Numbered from the stretch's first letter, positions 43,636 to 51,454 are shown. The stretch is DNA of 64,000 nucleotides from Nonomuraea wenchangensis (GCF_900111685.1 NZ_FOHX01000009.1:1-64000); one strand, 5' to 3'. Notes: generated from the sequence alone by a model not told the origin. A program made the numbers and translations.

Positions 43636-44206
43636 GTGCGGCCCGAACAGGAAGAACCGGCGGACCCGTTAACGCGGACGCAGGCTTTCGAGGACTTCTA
43701 CCTGCGGCACTTCGACCTGATGGCGGTTCGTCGCGCGGCGGACAGCCGATCCGCACGCGGTGGCCGACCTCACGGCGGAGATATTTCTTGCGGCGCTGCA
43801 CTCCCGGCACACCTACCGGCCGGGACGAGGCAGCGAGACCGGGTGGCTGTACGGGGTGGCGCGTAACGTGCTGCTGGCCCAGCGACGCCGGAGCGAGCGC
43901 GAGGCGCGGGCCGTCGAACGGATCGTCGCGCGCCGGCTGCTGGACGGTGACGACATCGCCGATCTGACGGACCGCATCGACGCCGAGGAGCCCGCCCGCC
44001 GGGCGCTGTCGGCCATGGCCGACCTGCCGGAGGGGGAGCGGGCGTTGCTGGAGCTCGTGGTCATCGACCAGTTGACGGTGGCGGAGGCGGCCCAGGCGCT
44101 GGGGATCAGGGTCGGGACGGCCAGGGTGCGGCTGCATCGCGCCCGGCGGGCTCTGCGGAAGGTGCCTGGAGTGGCGGCGGCGGCTCTCGTGACGGAAGGA
44201 CTGTGA
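43636..44206 (+). pseudogene. ECF sigma factor gene with a frameshift in region 2
   Basis: GTG 43636 begins the sigma-2 region (FEDFYLRHFDLM), but near 43726 the frame changes and continues as FVARRTADPHAVADLTAEIF, then GWLYGVARNVLLAQRRR. The sigma-4 domain is intact (LPEGERALLELVVIDQLTVA, ALGIRVGTARVRLHRARRAL). A 2-bp loss of CG in a CGCGG run (or +1) explains the change. If real, the factor cannot be made at normal level; a sequencing error is the alternative. The end overlaps the membrane companion gene. Confidence 0.75.
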
Positions 44207-44769
44207 TGGTGGTGTCGTTCAGGGACAAGCTGCTTCAGGAACTGCGTGCGGAGGCCGCCACGGTCGTCTCCTGGGAGTCCCGGCCGGCGCCCCGGCCGAC
44301 AACGCGCCGGCTGGTGGCTGCGGCGGGGCTGGCCGCGGCGGTGGTCGCGGTGGTGATGGTCGCCGTGCCGCTGGTGTCGGAGACGCCGGCGTTCGCGGTC
44401 GTCAGGAATCCCGACGGGACCGTCACCGTGCGGATCAACGAGTTCGTCAGGCCCAAGGAGCTGGAGAGGAGGCTGCGGGAGGAGGGCGTGCGCGCGGTGA
44501 TCGATTACGTCCCCTACGGGCAGACCTGCCGCGAGCCGCGGGGGGAGATCGTGCCCCAGCCGCAACGGATGCCGCTCAGGCGGCTGGACGGCCCCGACTT
44601 CTGGATCGATCCGAAGGACTTCGGGCCGGACGAGACGCTCGTCGTCGTCATGCACTCGGCCGACGGCGACCCGGCCAAGAGCAACGGAGGCAGTGTCGGA
44701 GTGATCCGCGGGGCGGTCGCGCCCTGCGAGCTCGTCCCTGCCGAGTTCGGCGGCGTGGACCGCGAGTGA
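44203..44769 (+). CDS. single-pass membrane companion of the ECF sigma gene
   Basis: 188 aa; GTG 44203 overlaps the sigma stop. A cytoplasmic N-terminus of about 45 residues (FRDKLLQELRAEAATVVSWE) is followed by a membrane helix (LVAAAGLAAAVVAVVMVAVP). The outer part is beta-rich (AVVRNPDGTVTVRINEF, ELERRLREEGVRAVIDYVPY). Gene order sigma then membrane protein suggests an anti-sigma or sigma-linked sensor, although no zinc anti-sigma motif is present. It is paralogous to the protein at 45456-46139. Confidence 0.7.
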   Translation: MMVVSFRDKLLQELRAEAATVVSWESRPAPRPTTRRLVAAAGLAAAVVAVVMVAVPLVSETPAFAVVRNPDGTVTVRINEFVRPKELERRLREEGVRAVIDYVPYGQTCREPRGEIVPQPQRMPLRRLDGPDFWIDPKDFGPDETLVVVMHSADGDPAKSNGGSVGVIRGAVAPCELVPAEFGGVDRE

Positions 44770-44816
44770 TCCGGTCGCGGCCGGCGCCGTAGGCGGGTGC
44801 GTGAACATTCGAGGCT

Positions 44817-44834
44817 CCTGTGACAAGACACAGG
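44817..44834. promoter_or_regulatory. inverted repeat upstream of the intact ECF sigma gene
   Basis: CCTGTG-ACAAGA-CACAGG is a perfect 6+6 dyad about 40 bp upstream of the sigma start. It overlaps a TGACA direct repeat. It could be the autoregulated promoter or an operator. Confidence 0.35.
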
Positions 44835-44875
44835 TGACATCTCGAAGGGGGTCCAGTGTTGAAGACAGATCGTCT

Positions 44876-45463
44876 ATGGTGACCGACACGTCACCAGTGG
44901 TGGTGGACTCCGAGATCATCGCGCGTTCCCTGGATGATCCGGAGACGTTCGCCGCCCTGTTCGACCGCTACGCCGGGACGCTCTACAGGTACATCTCCTT
45001 CCGGCTCGGTCCGGAGCTCGCCGAGGACCTCGTCGGGGAGACGTTCCTGATCGCGTTCCGCAGGCGCGACGCGTACGACGTCTCCTACCGCGATGCCCGG
45101 CCCTGGCTGCTGGGCATCGCGACCAAGCTCATCACCGGTCACCGTAGGACCGAGGTCAGCCGCTACCGCGCGCTGGAGCGGCAGAGCCCGGCCCAGCCCG
45201 TCGAAGGGCCGGAAGAGGCGATCACCCGTGAGCTGACCGCTCAAGGGTCGCGGACAGTTCTGCTGAACGCGCTCGCGCTGCTGTCACGCGGCGACCGGGA
45301 CGTTCTGCTGCTGGTCGCCTGGAGCGACATGACGTACGAGGAAGCGGCCCGCGCGCTCGGCATACCGGTCGGCACGGTCAAGTCACGACTCAATCGGGCC
45401 CGGCGCAAGGTCCGCCACACCCTGGGTGGGGTCAACCCGTTGGAGGAGCACGGTCATGGATGA
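44876..45463 (+). CDS. ECF-family RNA polymerase sigma factor
   Basis: 195 aa from ATG 44876 (GTG 44879 is possible). Sigma-2: FAALFDRYAGTLYRYISFRL, LAEDLVGETFLIAFRRRDAY, ARPWLLGIATKLITGHRR. Sigma-4: ALLSRGDRDVLLLVAWSDMT, YEEAARALGIPVGTVKSRLN, RARRKVRHTLGG. It directs RNA polymerase to a specific promoter set, probably an envelope-stress regulon. It is followed by a membrane companion with 8-nt overlap and is similar in layout to the frameshifted pair just upstream. Confidence 0.9.
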   Translation: MVTDTSPVVVDSEIIARSLDDPETFAALFDRYAGTLYRYISFRLGPELAEDLVGETFLIAFRRRDAYDVSYRDARPWLLGIATKLITGHRRTEVSRYRALERQSPAQPVEGPEEAITRELTAQGSRTVLLNALALLSRGDRDVLLLVAWSDMTYEEAARALGIPVGTVKSRLNRARRKVRHTLGGVNPLEEHGHG

Positions 45464-46139
45464 ACTGAAGACGCTCATCAAGGAGCTGGAGCACGAGCCG
45501 CCGCACTCCCTGGCTCGGCAGCGGCTCCGGCTCACTCAGGAGGCGGCCGCGGGGCCGCGCGATCGGCGCTGGGGAAGGCTGCTTCCGTTCAGTGGGCAGA
45601 CCCGGCTGGGACGGCCGTTCCTGAGCGGGCGGCGGCTGGCGGTGGGCGCTGCCGTGGCGGCGGCCGTCGCGGCGGGCGTGGCCGTGCCTTCTCTGGTCGG
45701 CACCGCCAAGCCGGCGTACGCCCTGACGAAGAACCAGGACGGATCGATCAACCTCAAGGTCTACGACTTCCGGGACCCCGAGCAGGTCGAGGAGGAGCTG
45801 GGCGAGTGGGGTGTGGAGGCTGACATCACCTACCTGCCTCTCGGCAAGCGCTGCGGGAACGTCCGGGCGCCGTTCGTCAAGGGGGACGACGCGGGCGCGG
45901 TCTCCTACCAGGCGATTCGCCCGCAGAACGGCATCACCATCTATCCCCGCCACATCAAGCAGGGCCAGATCGCGATGATCGAGGTCATGGAGAGCTCGGT
46001 CACGCCCTCGGCGGCGCGTCCCGGGGTCGCCTGGCAGTTCATGGGGCGGCTGACGACCGGGCCGATCCAGCCGTGCGAGGTCGTGGCGGATCGTTCGGCC
46101 GACCACATCGGCGACGCCACGCCGCCGCCCGGCAGCTGA
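45456..46139 (+). CDS. single-pass membrane companion of the ECF sigma factor
   Basis: 227 aa; ATG 45456 has TTGGAGGAG upstream and overlaps the sigma gene. A basic cytoplasmic part (MDELKTLIKELEHEPPHSLA) is followed by a helix (RRLAVGAAVAAAVAAGVAVP). The extracytoplasmic part has ALTKNQDGSINLKVYDF, VEEELGEWGVEADITYLPLG and KRCGNV, matching the paralogue at 44203-44769 segment by segment. The pair likely forms a membrane-signal to sigma pathway; anti-sigma activity is unproven. Confidence 0.72.
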   Translation: MDELKTLIKELEHEPPHSLARQRLRLTQEAAAGPRDRRWGRLLPFSGQTRLGRPFLSGRRLAVGAAVAAAVAAGVAVPSLVGTAKPAYALTKNQDGSINLKVYDFRDPEQVEEELGEWGVEADITYLPLGKRCGNVRAPFVKGDDAGAVSYQAIRPQNGITIYPRHIKQGQIAMIEVMESSVTPSAARPGVAWQFMGRLTTGPIQPCEVVADRSADHIGDATPPPGS

Positions 46140-46148
46140 TCCGCGTTC

Positions 46149-46179
46149 GCGCGCTCCCCTCGGGCCGTGGGGAGCGCGC
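46149..46179 (+). terminator. GC-rich terminator hairpin
   Basis: An 11-bp stem centred on GCGCTCCCC/GGGGAGCGC with a 9-nt loop, about 10 bp after the stop of the membrane companion gene. No T-run follows. Confidence 0.6.
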
Positions 46180-46192
46180 CTCGCGCGACGAC

Positions 46193-46237
46193 TTTCCTCA
46201 GAGGAAAACACGTGCTACTTTCCTTGTGGGAAAGTAG
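46193..46237. promoter_or_regulatory. twin dyads TTTCC-N5-GGAAA
   Basis: TTTCC-TCAGA-GGAAA (46193-46207) and TTTCC-TTGTG-GGAAA (46219-46233, extended to a 9-bp arm CTACTTTCC/GGAAAGTAG) lie 26 bp apart, just upstream of the TTG start at 46262. They are good operators for the winged-helix regulator at the end of the operon. Confidence 0.65.
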
Positions 46238-46261
46238 TCATGCCGACCTCGGAGGTGGCCT

Positions 46262-46735
46262 TTGAACCCCCATGACGCCCAGTCCGCGCTCGACGACATC
46301 CGCCGGCTCCAGGACACGACCAGGAACGAGATCGTCCGCCGCAGCTTCGCGATGCCCCGCGTGATCGTCGTCGCGCTCGGCCTCTTCATCAACTTCGCCC
46401 TGATCGATCTGAGATCGCCGTGGCAGTTCATCGGGCTGGCGGTCGGGTTCGGCCTGTTCGTGGGGGTTGGCGTCCTCTACGAATACCGGGCCGCGGTCCG
46501 GAGGCAGCCCACCTTCCGGGAGGCGAGCTACCACGTGATGGTGCTGATCGGCATCTTCATGGTCTTCGTCGCCGGGCGCATTCTCGCCTTCGCGCTCTTC
46601 GACGCGCCCGCGCACGGTCTGATGTCGCAGGCCATGGCCGGCGCCGTCCTGGCGGCCCTCGCCTACGTCGCGGCCACGCCCGTCAACCGCCGCGTCATGA
46701 GGTCGCTCGTCAGGCAGAGCGGCGGGCGGAGCTGA
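46262..46735 (+). CDS. four-helix membrane protein cotranscribed with a regulator
   Basis: 157 aa from TTG 46262, set by GGAGG 6 nt upstream. An N-terminal amphipathic stretch (AQSALDDIRRLQDTTRNEIV) is followed by helices VIVVALGLFINFALI, WQFIGLAVGFGLFVGVGVLY, VMVLIGIFMVFVAGRILAFA and AMAGAVLAALAYVAATPV. The stop overlaps the regulator start (TGATG). Pairs of a small membrane protein and a winged-helix regulator are frequent in actinobacteria; the function is unknown. Confidence 0.72.
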   Translation: MNPHDAQSALDDIRRLQDTTRNEIVRRSFAMPRVIVVALGLFINFALIDLRSPWQFIGLAVGFGLFVGVGVLYEYRAAVRRQPTFREASYHVMVLIGIFMVFVAGRILAFALFDAPAHGLMSQAMAGAVLAALAYVAATPVNRRVMRSLVRQSGGRS

Positions 46736-47052
46736 TGGATTCGCAGTTCGACGAGTTCCTGCACGTACCGGCCAGGCTGTCGATCGTGGCGGTGCTGGCG
46801 CCGGCCGACTGGGTGGAGTTCGGCTTCCTCCGGGACTCGATCGGCACCAGCGACTCGGCCCTGTCCAAACAGGTCTCCGCGCTCGCCGGCGCCGGATACG
46901 TCGATGTGCGGAAAAGTCAGGATAAACGGGCGCGCCGTACGTTCGTGCGGCTCACTTCGCAGGGCCGGGAGGCGTTCGTACGGCACGCGGCGGCGCTGGA
47001 GAAGATCGTCGCGCTCGCCCGTGGCGGCCACGAGCGGCCCGCCGCCGGGTAG
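46735..47052 (+). CDS. winged-helix transcriptional regulator (MarR/ArsR-like)
   Basis: 105 aa; ATG 46735 overlaps the previous stop. One winged helix occupies nearly the whole protein: FLHVPARLSIVAVLAPADWV, FLRDSIGTSDSALSKQVSAL, AGYVDVRKSQDKRARRTFVR, LTSQGREAFVRHAAAL. It lacks obvious metal-binding cysteines. It probably represses its own operon through the TTTCC-N5-GGAAA sites. The signal is unknown. Confidence 0.82.
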   Translation: MDSQFDEFLHVPARLSIVAVLAPADWVEFGFLRDSIGTSDSALSKQVSALAGAGYVDVRKSQDKRARRTFVRLTSQGREAFVRHAAALEKIVALARGGHERPAAG

Positions 47053-47071
47053 CGGCGGTCGCCCGCCCGCG

Positions 47072-47722
47072 TCAGCCCGAGGCGGTCTTCCTGCCGCACA
47101 CCCCAGGAAGTCCGCAGACCTTCCTCGCCATCTTCCTGGCCTGACCGGTGATCTCCTTCTTCGCTCCGCTGCCCCTGGCGATGGCGGTGTAGAGGAACAG
47201 GGCGGCGCCCTGGCGTCCGACGACCGCCAGATCGTCGGACTGGGACAGCCGCCTGCCGCTCGCGGCGTACTCGTAACCCGTCACCGACAGGGCCTCGTCA
47301 CCGAGGTGCAACGGCTTGCCCACGTAGCCGGACCGGTCGCGCTTCACCACCGCAGGCTTCGAGCACCTGGCCAGGTCGGCCCGGAGCTTGCGGAAGGCGG
47401 TCTGGGCGGCCGCGGCGTTCCTGTACAGGACGAGTTGTTCGCTGGTGCCCGACGGTGCGCTGGTGGTGAAGGTGATGGTGCGCATCGCCACCCGGCCGTC
47501 GCGGGGCTTCGCCTTCGAGCGGCAGGGGTTGAACTCGAGCTGCCGGGACAGGCTGTCGCTGATCTCCCACCACTCCTCGCCCTCGACGACCGGCCCCTTG
47601 GCGGCTGCCCGCTCGGTCAGCAGGAAGTTCTTGGGAATCCGGGGGGTGGTGGCGTGGGCGGCGCTCGTTCCCGCCAGGACCGAGCCGAGCGCCAGCGCCA
47701 CGATCATCGTCTTTCTGATCAT
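47072..47722 (-). CDS. secreted protein, PknH-sensor-like
   Basis: 216 aa. MIRKTMIVALALGSVLAG with SAAHA is a clear signal peptide. The mature part (WWEISDSLSRQLEFNPCRSK, TITFTTSAPSGTSEQLVLYR, AAAAQTAFRKLRADLARCSK, LYTAIARGSGAKKEITGQAR) with spaced cysteines is reminiscent of the PknH extracellular sensor fold common in actinobacterial secreted proteins. The match is by pattern only. It converges with the winged-helix gene. The role is unknown. Confidence 0.65.
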   Translation of the reverse strand: MIRKTMIVALALGSVLAGTSAAHATTPRIPKNFLLTERAAAKGPVVEGEEWWEISDSLSRQLEFNPCRSKAKPRDGRVAMRTITFTTSAPSGTSEQLVLYRNAAAAQTAFRKLRADLARCSKPAVVKRDRSGYVGKPLHLGDEALSVTGYEYAASGRRLSQSDDLAVVGRQGAALFLYTAIARGSGAKKEITGQARKMARKVCGLPGVCGRKTASG

Positions 47723-47764
47723 GAATGATGAGATGTACGGCCATCCCGAGAAGTTCGGGGCACG

Positions 47765-48160
47765 TTACGCGACGGCGGTGCCCTCAAGCTCGACCATCAG
47801 GTCGGGGATCGCGAGCCGGGTCACTCCGAGCATCGTGGTGGACGGGGCCACCCCGGCGCCGCCCAACCGGGCCGCCAGCACGCCGTAGTGCTCGAAGAGC
47901 CGGTCGACGTCCGTGGTGTAAACGTTGAGCCGGACGAGGTTCGCGAGGGACATGCCGGCCTCGCCGAGCACGGCCTCCAGGTTGTCGAGGCTCAGCGCCA
48001 GCTGTGCCGCCATGTCGTCGGCGTGCTGGGGCTTGCCGTCGCCGTTCATCGCGGTCTGCCCGGAGCAGTAGAGGGTCCGGGTGTGCCCGGAGACGACTTC
48101 GCCCTGGTTGTAGCCCAGCTCAAGGGACCAAGGCCACGGGTTGACCGCCGTACGCTCCAT
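47765..48160 (-). CDS. RidA-family protein
   Basis: 131 aa from ATG 48160. The RidA/YjgF/UK114 fold is shown by NPWPWSLELGYNQGEVVSGH, TLYCSGQTAMNGDGKPQHAD, QLALSLDNLEAVLGEAGMSL and LVRLNVYTTDVDRLFEHYGV. Canonical RidA deaminates reactive enamine or imine intermediates; the catalytic Arg usually near position 105 is not evident in the final strand, so this may be a distinct subgroup. It is divergent from the WYL regulator, which may control it. Confidence 0.85.
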   Translation of the reverse strand: MERTAVNPWPWSLELGYNQGEVVSGHTRTLYCSGQTAMNGDGKPQHADDMAAQLALSLDNLEAVLGEAGMSLANLVRLNVYTTDVDRLFEHYGVLAARLGGAGVAPSTTMLGVTRLAIPDLMVELEGTAVA

Positions 48161-48237
48161 CGCCACATCAGCTCCATTCGGTTCGTCGACATCACGCCCG
48201 CACGTTTCGGGCGCGGGGATGAGCCTCGCAAACAAAG

Positions 48238-48256
48238 CACGACATCCTGTGTCGTG
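48238..48256. promoter_or_regulatory. dyad CACGACA-N5-TGTCGTG in the RidA/WYL gap
   Basis: Perfect 7+7 inverted repeat between the divergent genes. It lies about 10 bp upstream of the TAATGT -10 element of the WYL gene, so it would overlap the -35 region and suits autoregulation. Confidence 0.55.
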
Positions 48257-48264
48257 TATTTCGG

Positions 48265-48270
48265 TAATGT
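48265..48270 (+). promoter_or_regulatory. -10 element TAATGT of the WYL regulator, leaderless
   Basis: It ends 6 nt before GTG 48277; no Shine-Dalgarno sequence is seen, so the transcript should start at the GTG. Confidence 0.45.
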
Positions 48271-48276
48271 TCTTGA

Positions 48277-49251
48277 GTGCGTGCCGACCGGTTGGTCTCG
48301 CTGGTGCTCCTGCTGCGGCAGTACGGCCGGCTGTCCGCGACCGCGCTGGCCCGCGAGCTGGAGGTGTCCACCCGTACGGTGCTGCGCGACATCGAGGCGC
48401 TGTCCGCGGCCGGCGTCCCGGTCTACGCCGAACGCGGCAGGCACGGCGGTTTCGCGTTGTTGCCCGGCTTCCGTACCGAGCTCACCGGGCTGAACCACGA
48501 CGAGGCCCTTGCCCTGCTGGTCGCCGGGTCGAGGAGGGGCGCGCAGGCGTTCGGTCTCGGCTCGGCGCTCGCCTCGGCGATGCTCAAGGTGGTGGACGCG
48601 TTGCCCGACAGTTATCGGGACACCGCGGCCGGCGCGGCCGAGCGCCTGCTCATCGAGCCGGAGATCGACCTCCTCTCGCGCCGGGTGACCGATGAGGAGG
48701 TGCCCGGCGTCGTGGCGGCCGAGGTCCTGCGGGCGGTGTTCGCCGGGCACAAGCTGGACATTCACTACGCGGCCGAGGGCCGGGCGCCGGAGTGGCGCAC
48801 GGTGGACCCGGTGGGCCTGGTCACCGTACGCGACCGGGGTTACCTGCTGGCCACGCGGTCGGGGGAGGACCGCACCTACCGGCTGTCCAGGATCCTGGCC
48901 GCCAGGGAGCTCGCCGAGCCCGCGCAGCGGCCGGACCGGGTCGATCTCGACCGGGCCTGGCAGGAGCGCAGCACGCGGTTCCGTACCGGTGGGGACCAGG
49001 TCACCGTGCTGGTACGGGTGGACCCGGCGCGGCGGGAGGACCTGGTCGGCACCGCGCTGGCCGTCATCACCGAGGAAACGGGCGCGGACGGCCGGTTACG
49101 GATGGAGGTGTCCTTCCAGGACCACCGGCACGCCCGATGGGCTTTGTGGCAGCTGGCCACGTACGCGGAGGTTCTGGCCCCGCAGTGGTTGCGTGACTAC
49201 CTGCACGATCGCGCCGTCGCGGTGGCCGGCCGCTATGCCGGAGGTCAGTAG
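48277..49251 (+). CDS. WYL-domain transcriptional regulator (HTH11-WYL)
   Basis: 324 aa. The N-terminal winged helix reads MRADRLVSLVLLLRQYGRLS, ATALARELEVSTRTVLRDIE and AAGVPVYAERGRHGGFAL. The WYL domain is about 140-215 (VDPVGLVTVRDRGYLLATRS, TYRLSRILAARELAEP), and the WCX C-terminal part follows. WYL proteins sense ligands, sometimes nucleotides or single-stranded DNA. The gene lies divergent from ridA; the CACGACA dyad is a likely binding site. Confidence 0.9.
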   Translation: MRADRLVSLVLLLRQYGRLSATALARELEVSTRTVLRDIEALSAAGVPVYAERGRHGGFALLPGFRTELTGLNHDEALALLVAGSRRGAQAFGLGSALASAMLKVVDALPDSYRDTAAGAAERLLIEPEIDLLSRRVTDEEVPGVVAAEVLRAVFAGHKLDIHYAAEGRAPEWRTVDPVGLVTVRDRGYLLATRSGEDRTYRLSRILAARELAEPAQRPDRVDLDRAWQERSTRFRTGGDQVTVLVRVDPARREDLVGTALAVITEETGADGRLRMEVSFQDHRHARWALWQLATYAEVLAPQWLRDYLHDRAVAVAGRYAGGQ

Positions 49252-49310
49252 CCGGTGCGGCGCGGGGCGGCGGTCGGGCGGCGGGAGAGGTTCGTGCGGT
49301 GGGTGGGCTT

Positions 49311-49373
49311 GAGGTCGCGCGTCGTGGGTCTGGGGTCGCGCGCCGGTGGTTCGGTGTCGCGCTTCGGGGTGAG
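49311..49373. repeat. three-unit 21-bp tandem repeat
   Basis: Units begin at 49311, 49332 and 49353, with a shared core GGTCGCGC or GTGTCGCGC followed by a GGTGG-like half. It sits in the gap between the WYL regulator and the DHFR-like gene and does not look coding. Confidence 0.45.
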
Positions 49374-49414
49374 CGAGAGGGGGAGTTTGATGTGCATGTT
49401 CCTCCTTGTGGGGG

Positions 49415-49984
49415 TCAGGCCCTGGTGAGCCAGGTGATCTGGGCGCCGTTGTCGAAGGACTCGCGCCTGGTGGGGGTGAACAGGGTGGGGCGGAACGTTC
49501 CGGAGAACACGGGGATGCCGTTGCCCGCCACCACGGGGTAGCTCTTGAGGATGATCTCGTCGATCTCCGGGAGCAGGGAGGCGGCCAGTCTGCCGCCGCC
49601 GCAGAGGTAGATGTCCTTGCCGGTGTCCTCGGACTTCAACCGCCGTACGAGCTCGACGGGGTCGCCCTTCTCCACCTGGACGGTGGGGTCGTCGATCGTC
49701 AGCGTGCTGGAGACGACGTACTGGCGCAGGTGGGCGTACGGGCTGGTGGTGACGCCCAGGGCCGGCTCGTAGGTGCCGCGGCCCATCACCACGGTGTCGA
49801 AGACCTGGTTGGGCACGCCGTCGAGGCCGGCCGGCCCGCGGACATGGGTGGGGACGGTCTCGGGGTAACGGTCGTTGATCCAGGCGGCCAACTGGTCGGA
49901 CACGGGGTAGAAGTCGAACTCGTGGCCGGGACCGGCGATGTAGCCGTCGAGCGAGACGGCGATGTAGTAGACAAGCTTTCGCAT
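49415..49984 (-). CDS. dihydrofolate reductase-like (RibD C-terminal fold) protein
   Basis: 189 aa. The reductase fold starts with RKLVYYIAVSLDGYIAGPGH and continues through NQVFDTVVMGRGTYEPALG, SEDTGKDIYLCGGGRLAASL and IDEIILKSYPVVAGNGIPVF. Family members reduce pterin- or flavin-like substrates with NADPH; this one lacks the residues needed to call it true DHFR. It is divergent from a TetR regulator, with shared GTAGTACTAC-type sites between. Confidence 0.86.
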   Translation of the reverse strand: MRKLVYYIAVSLDGYIAGPGHEFDFYPVSDQLAAWINDRYPETVPTHVRGPAGLDGVPNQVFDTVVMGRGTYEPALGVTTSPYAHLRQYVVSSTLTIDDPTVQVEKGDPVELVRRLKSEDTGKDIYLCGGGRLAASLLPEIDEIILKSYPVVAGNGIPVFSGTFRPTLFTPTRRESFDNGAQITWLTRA

Positions 49985-50000
49985 ATCGAGCGACTCCCGA

Positions 50001-50039
50001 TGTAGTACTCTGCTTGGAGTAGTCAGAACGTAGTACTAC
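50001..50039. promoter_or_regulatory. operator region between the DHFR-like and tetR genes
   Basis: TGTAGTACTC (50001-50010) and the perfect palindrome GTAGTACTAC (50030-50039) share GTAGTACT. A further TACTC/GAGTA pair lies at 50006-50021. This is the likely binding site of the adjacent TetR protein. Confidence 0.55.
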
Positions 50040-50056
50040 AGGCGGAGTGGTGTCAA

Positions 50057-50629
50057 GTGCGGAGCAATCCCGAGCGGCGGCTGGCGTTGATCGACGCGGC
50101 CATCGAGGTGCTGGCCAAGGAGGGAGCGCGGGGGCTGACCTTCCGCGCCGTCGACAAGGAGGCGGCCGTGCCCCCAGGGACGGCCTCCAACTACTTCGCC
50201 AACCGCGACGACCTGTTCACCCAGGTCGGCGGCCGGATCTACGAGCGCCTGCTGCCCGACGAGGCCACGATCGCCCGGGGCCGGGAGGGCGTGCAGGACG
50301 AGACCCGCTACGCCGAGCTCATGCACGAGCTGGTGGCCCGCATCTCCGCCTTCAACTCCGGCTACCTGGCCCTGCTGGAGCTCCGGCTGGAGTCCACCCG
50401 GCGTCCTGAGCTGCGGGCAGTGCTGACCAAGCGCATCCGCGAGGACATCGACGCCAACATCGCCTACCGCGCCGCTTCGGGCCTGCCGGGCGACTCGACC
50501 TCGGTGGTGCTCCTCTACCTGGCGCTGAACTGGCTCATCGTGGAGCGGCTGACGTTGCCGGACATCTTCACCGAGCAGGAGGTGCGGGAGCTGGTGGAGG
50601 CGGCCGTGCGCAGGGCGCTGAACGCCTGA
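50057..50629 (+). CDS. TetR/AcrR-family repressor
   Basis: 190 aa from GTG 50057. The helix-turn-helix is in residues 1-50 (RRLALIDAAIEVLAKEGARG, LTFRAVDKEAAVPPGTASNY, FANRDDLFTQV). The C-terminal ligand domain contains SGYLALLELRLESTRRPELR and VVLLYLALNWLIVERLTLPD. It probably represses itself and the divergent DHFR-like gene through the GTAGTACTAC sites. The ligand is unknown. Confidence 0.9.
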   Translation: MRSNPERRLALIDAAIEVLAKEGARGLTFRAVDKEAAVPPGTASNYFANRDDLFTQVGGRIYERLLPDEATIARGREGVQDETRYAELMHELVARISAFNSGYLALLELRLESTRRPELRAVLTKRIREDIDANIAYRAASGLPGDSTSVVLLYLALNWLIVERLTLPDIFTEQEVRELVEAAVRRALNA

Positions 50630-50659
50630 GCGGGCTGTCGCCCGGGCGTGACGGCGGGG

Positions 50660-51454
50660 TCAGGGCGCTGCGAAGGCGGTGCAGTGGGTGATGGTGGCGT
50701 CGTCGGAAGGAACGCCGTGAGACGCCTCGGCCCGGCGGACGCCGTGGATGACGCCGGCGGGGCCGGCCGACGCCAGGACGGACATGACCTCCGGCCAGCC
50801 GGCGAGCCGGAAGCGCTCGACGAAGCGGGCCGCTCCGTTGCTGAGCAGGGCGGCGGCGGTCAGCCCGGCGATCGGCACGCTGCCGGTGACGGCCTCGTCC
50901 GCCGCTCTTGGGTCGTCCTTGGCCACCCAGAAGCCGCCGGGCGCGTTGCGGCGGGCGCGCAGGTCGCGCAGGATCCGTCCGTACGCGTCGGCGTCGGCGG
51001 CGGCTTCCAGGGCGGGCTCGTACGAGCCGCTGACGACCACCTCACGGGGGTCGGTGACGACGAGCGGGGCGGCGCCGGCCAGGTCGAGGGCGAGGAAGCA
51101 GTCGCCGAGCACCAGGTAGTCGGCGAGGTCGCCGTTCAGGCGCAGGACGGCCACCGTCGCCGACGGGCTGATGGGGTCGGCGACGTCGCAGGTGCCGCGG
51201 TGGGCATCCGTCACCTGCCCGATGGCCTCGGCGAGGAGCGCGGGAAGGGGCGGGGGGCCCGGCTCGGGCGTCAGGAGGGCGAGGAGCGTGCCGCCGAGGC
51301 GGCGCGCGTACCAGGCGACGCCGTGGCGGCAGACGGACTCCGCGCCGGGGATGCCGGCGCCGTCGATGAGGACGGCCGCGCCCGGCACGGCGCCGGTGAA
51401 GTCCTCGTTCGGGCGGCCGGGGTGCCCGGCGGCGCTGACCGTGGTGACCCGCAT
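50660..51454 (-). CDS. PP2C-like protein phosphatase domain protein
   Basis: 264 aa. ATG 51454 lacks a clear ribosome-binding site but is close to the stop of the VOC gene. SAAGHPGRPNEDFTGAVPGA and AVLIDGAGIPGAES look like the first metal-binding block of PP2C phosphatases, and LADYLVLGDCFLALDLAG and VPSDDATITHCTAF the later ones. The match is moderate; it may be an inactive relative because the usual DGxG is DGAG. With the VOC and AraC genes it forms a likely operon. Confidence 0.6.
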   Translation of the reverse strand: MRVTTVSAAGHPGRPNEDFTGAVPGAAVLIDGAGIPGAESVCRHGVAWYARRLGGTLLALLTPEPGPPPLPALLAEAIGQVTDAHRGTCDVADPISPSATVAVLRLNGDLADYLVLGDCFLALDLAGAAPLVVTDPREVVVSGSYEPALEAAADADAYGRILRDLRARRNAPGGFWVAKDDPRAADEAVTGSVPIAGLTAAALLSNGAARFVERFRLAGWPEVMSVLASAGPAGVIHGVRRAEASHGVPSDDATITHCTAFAAP

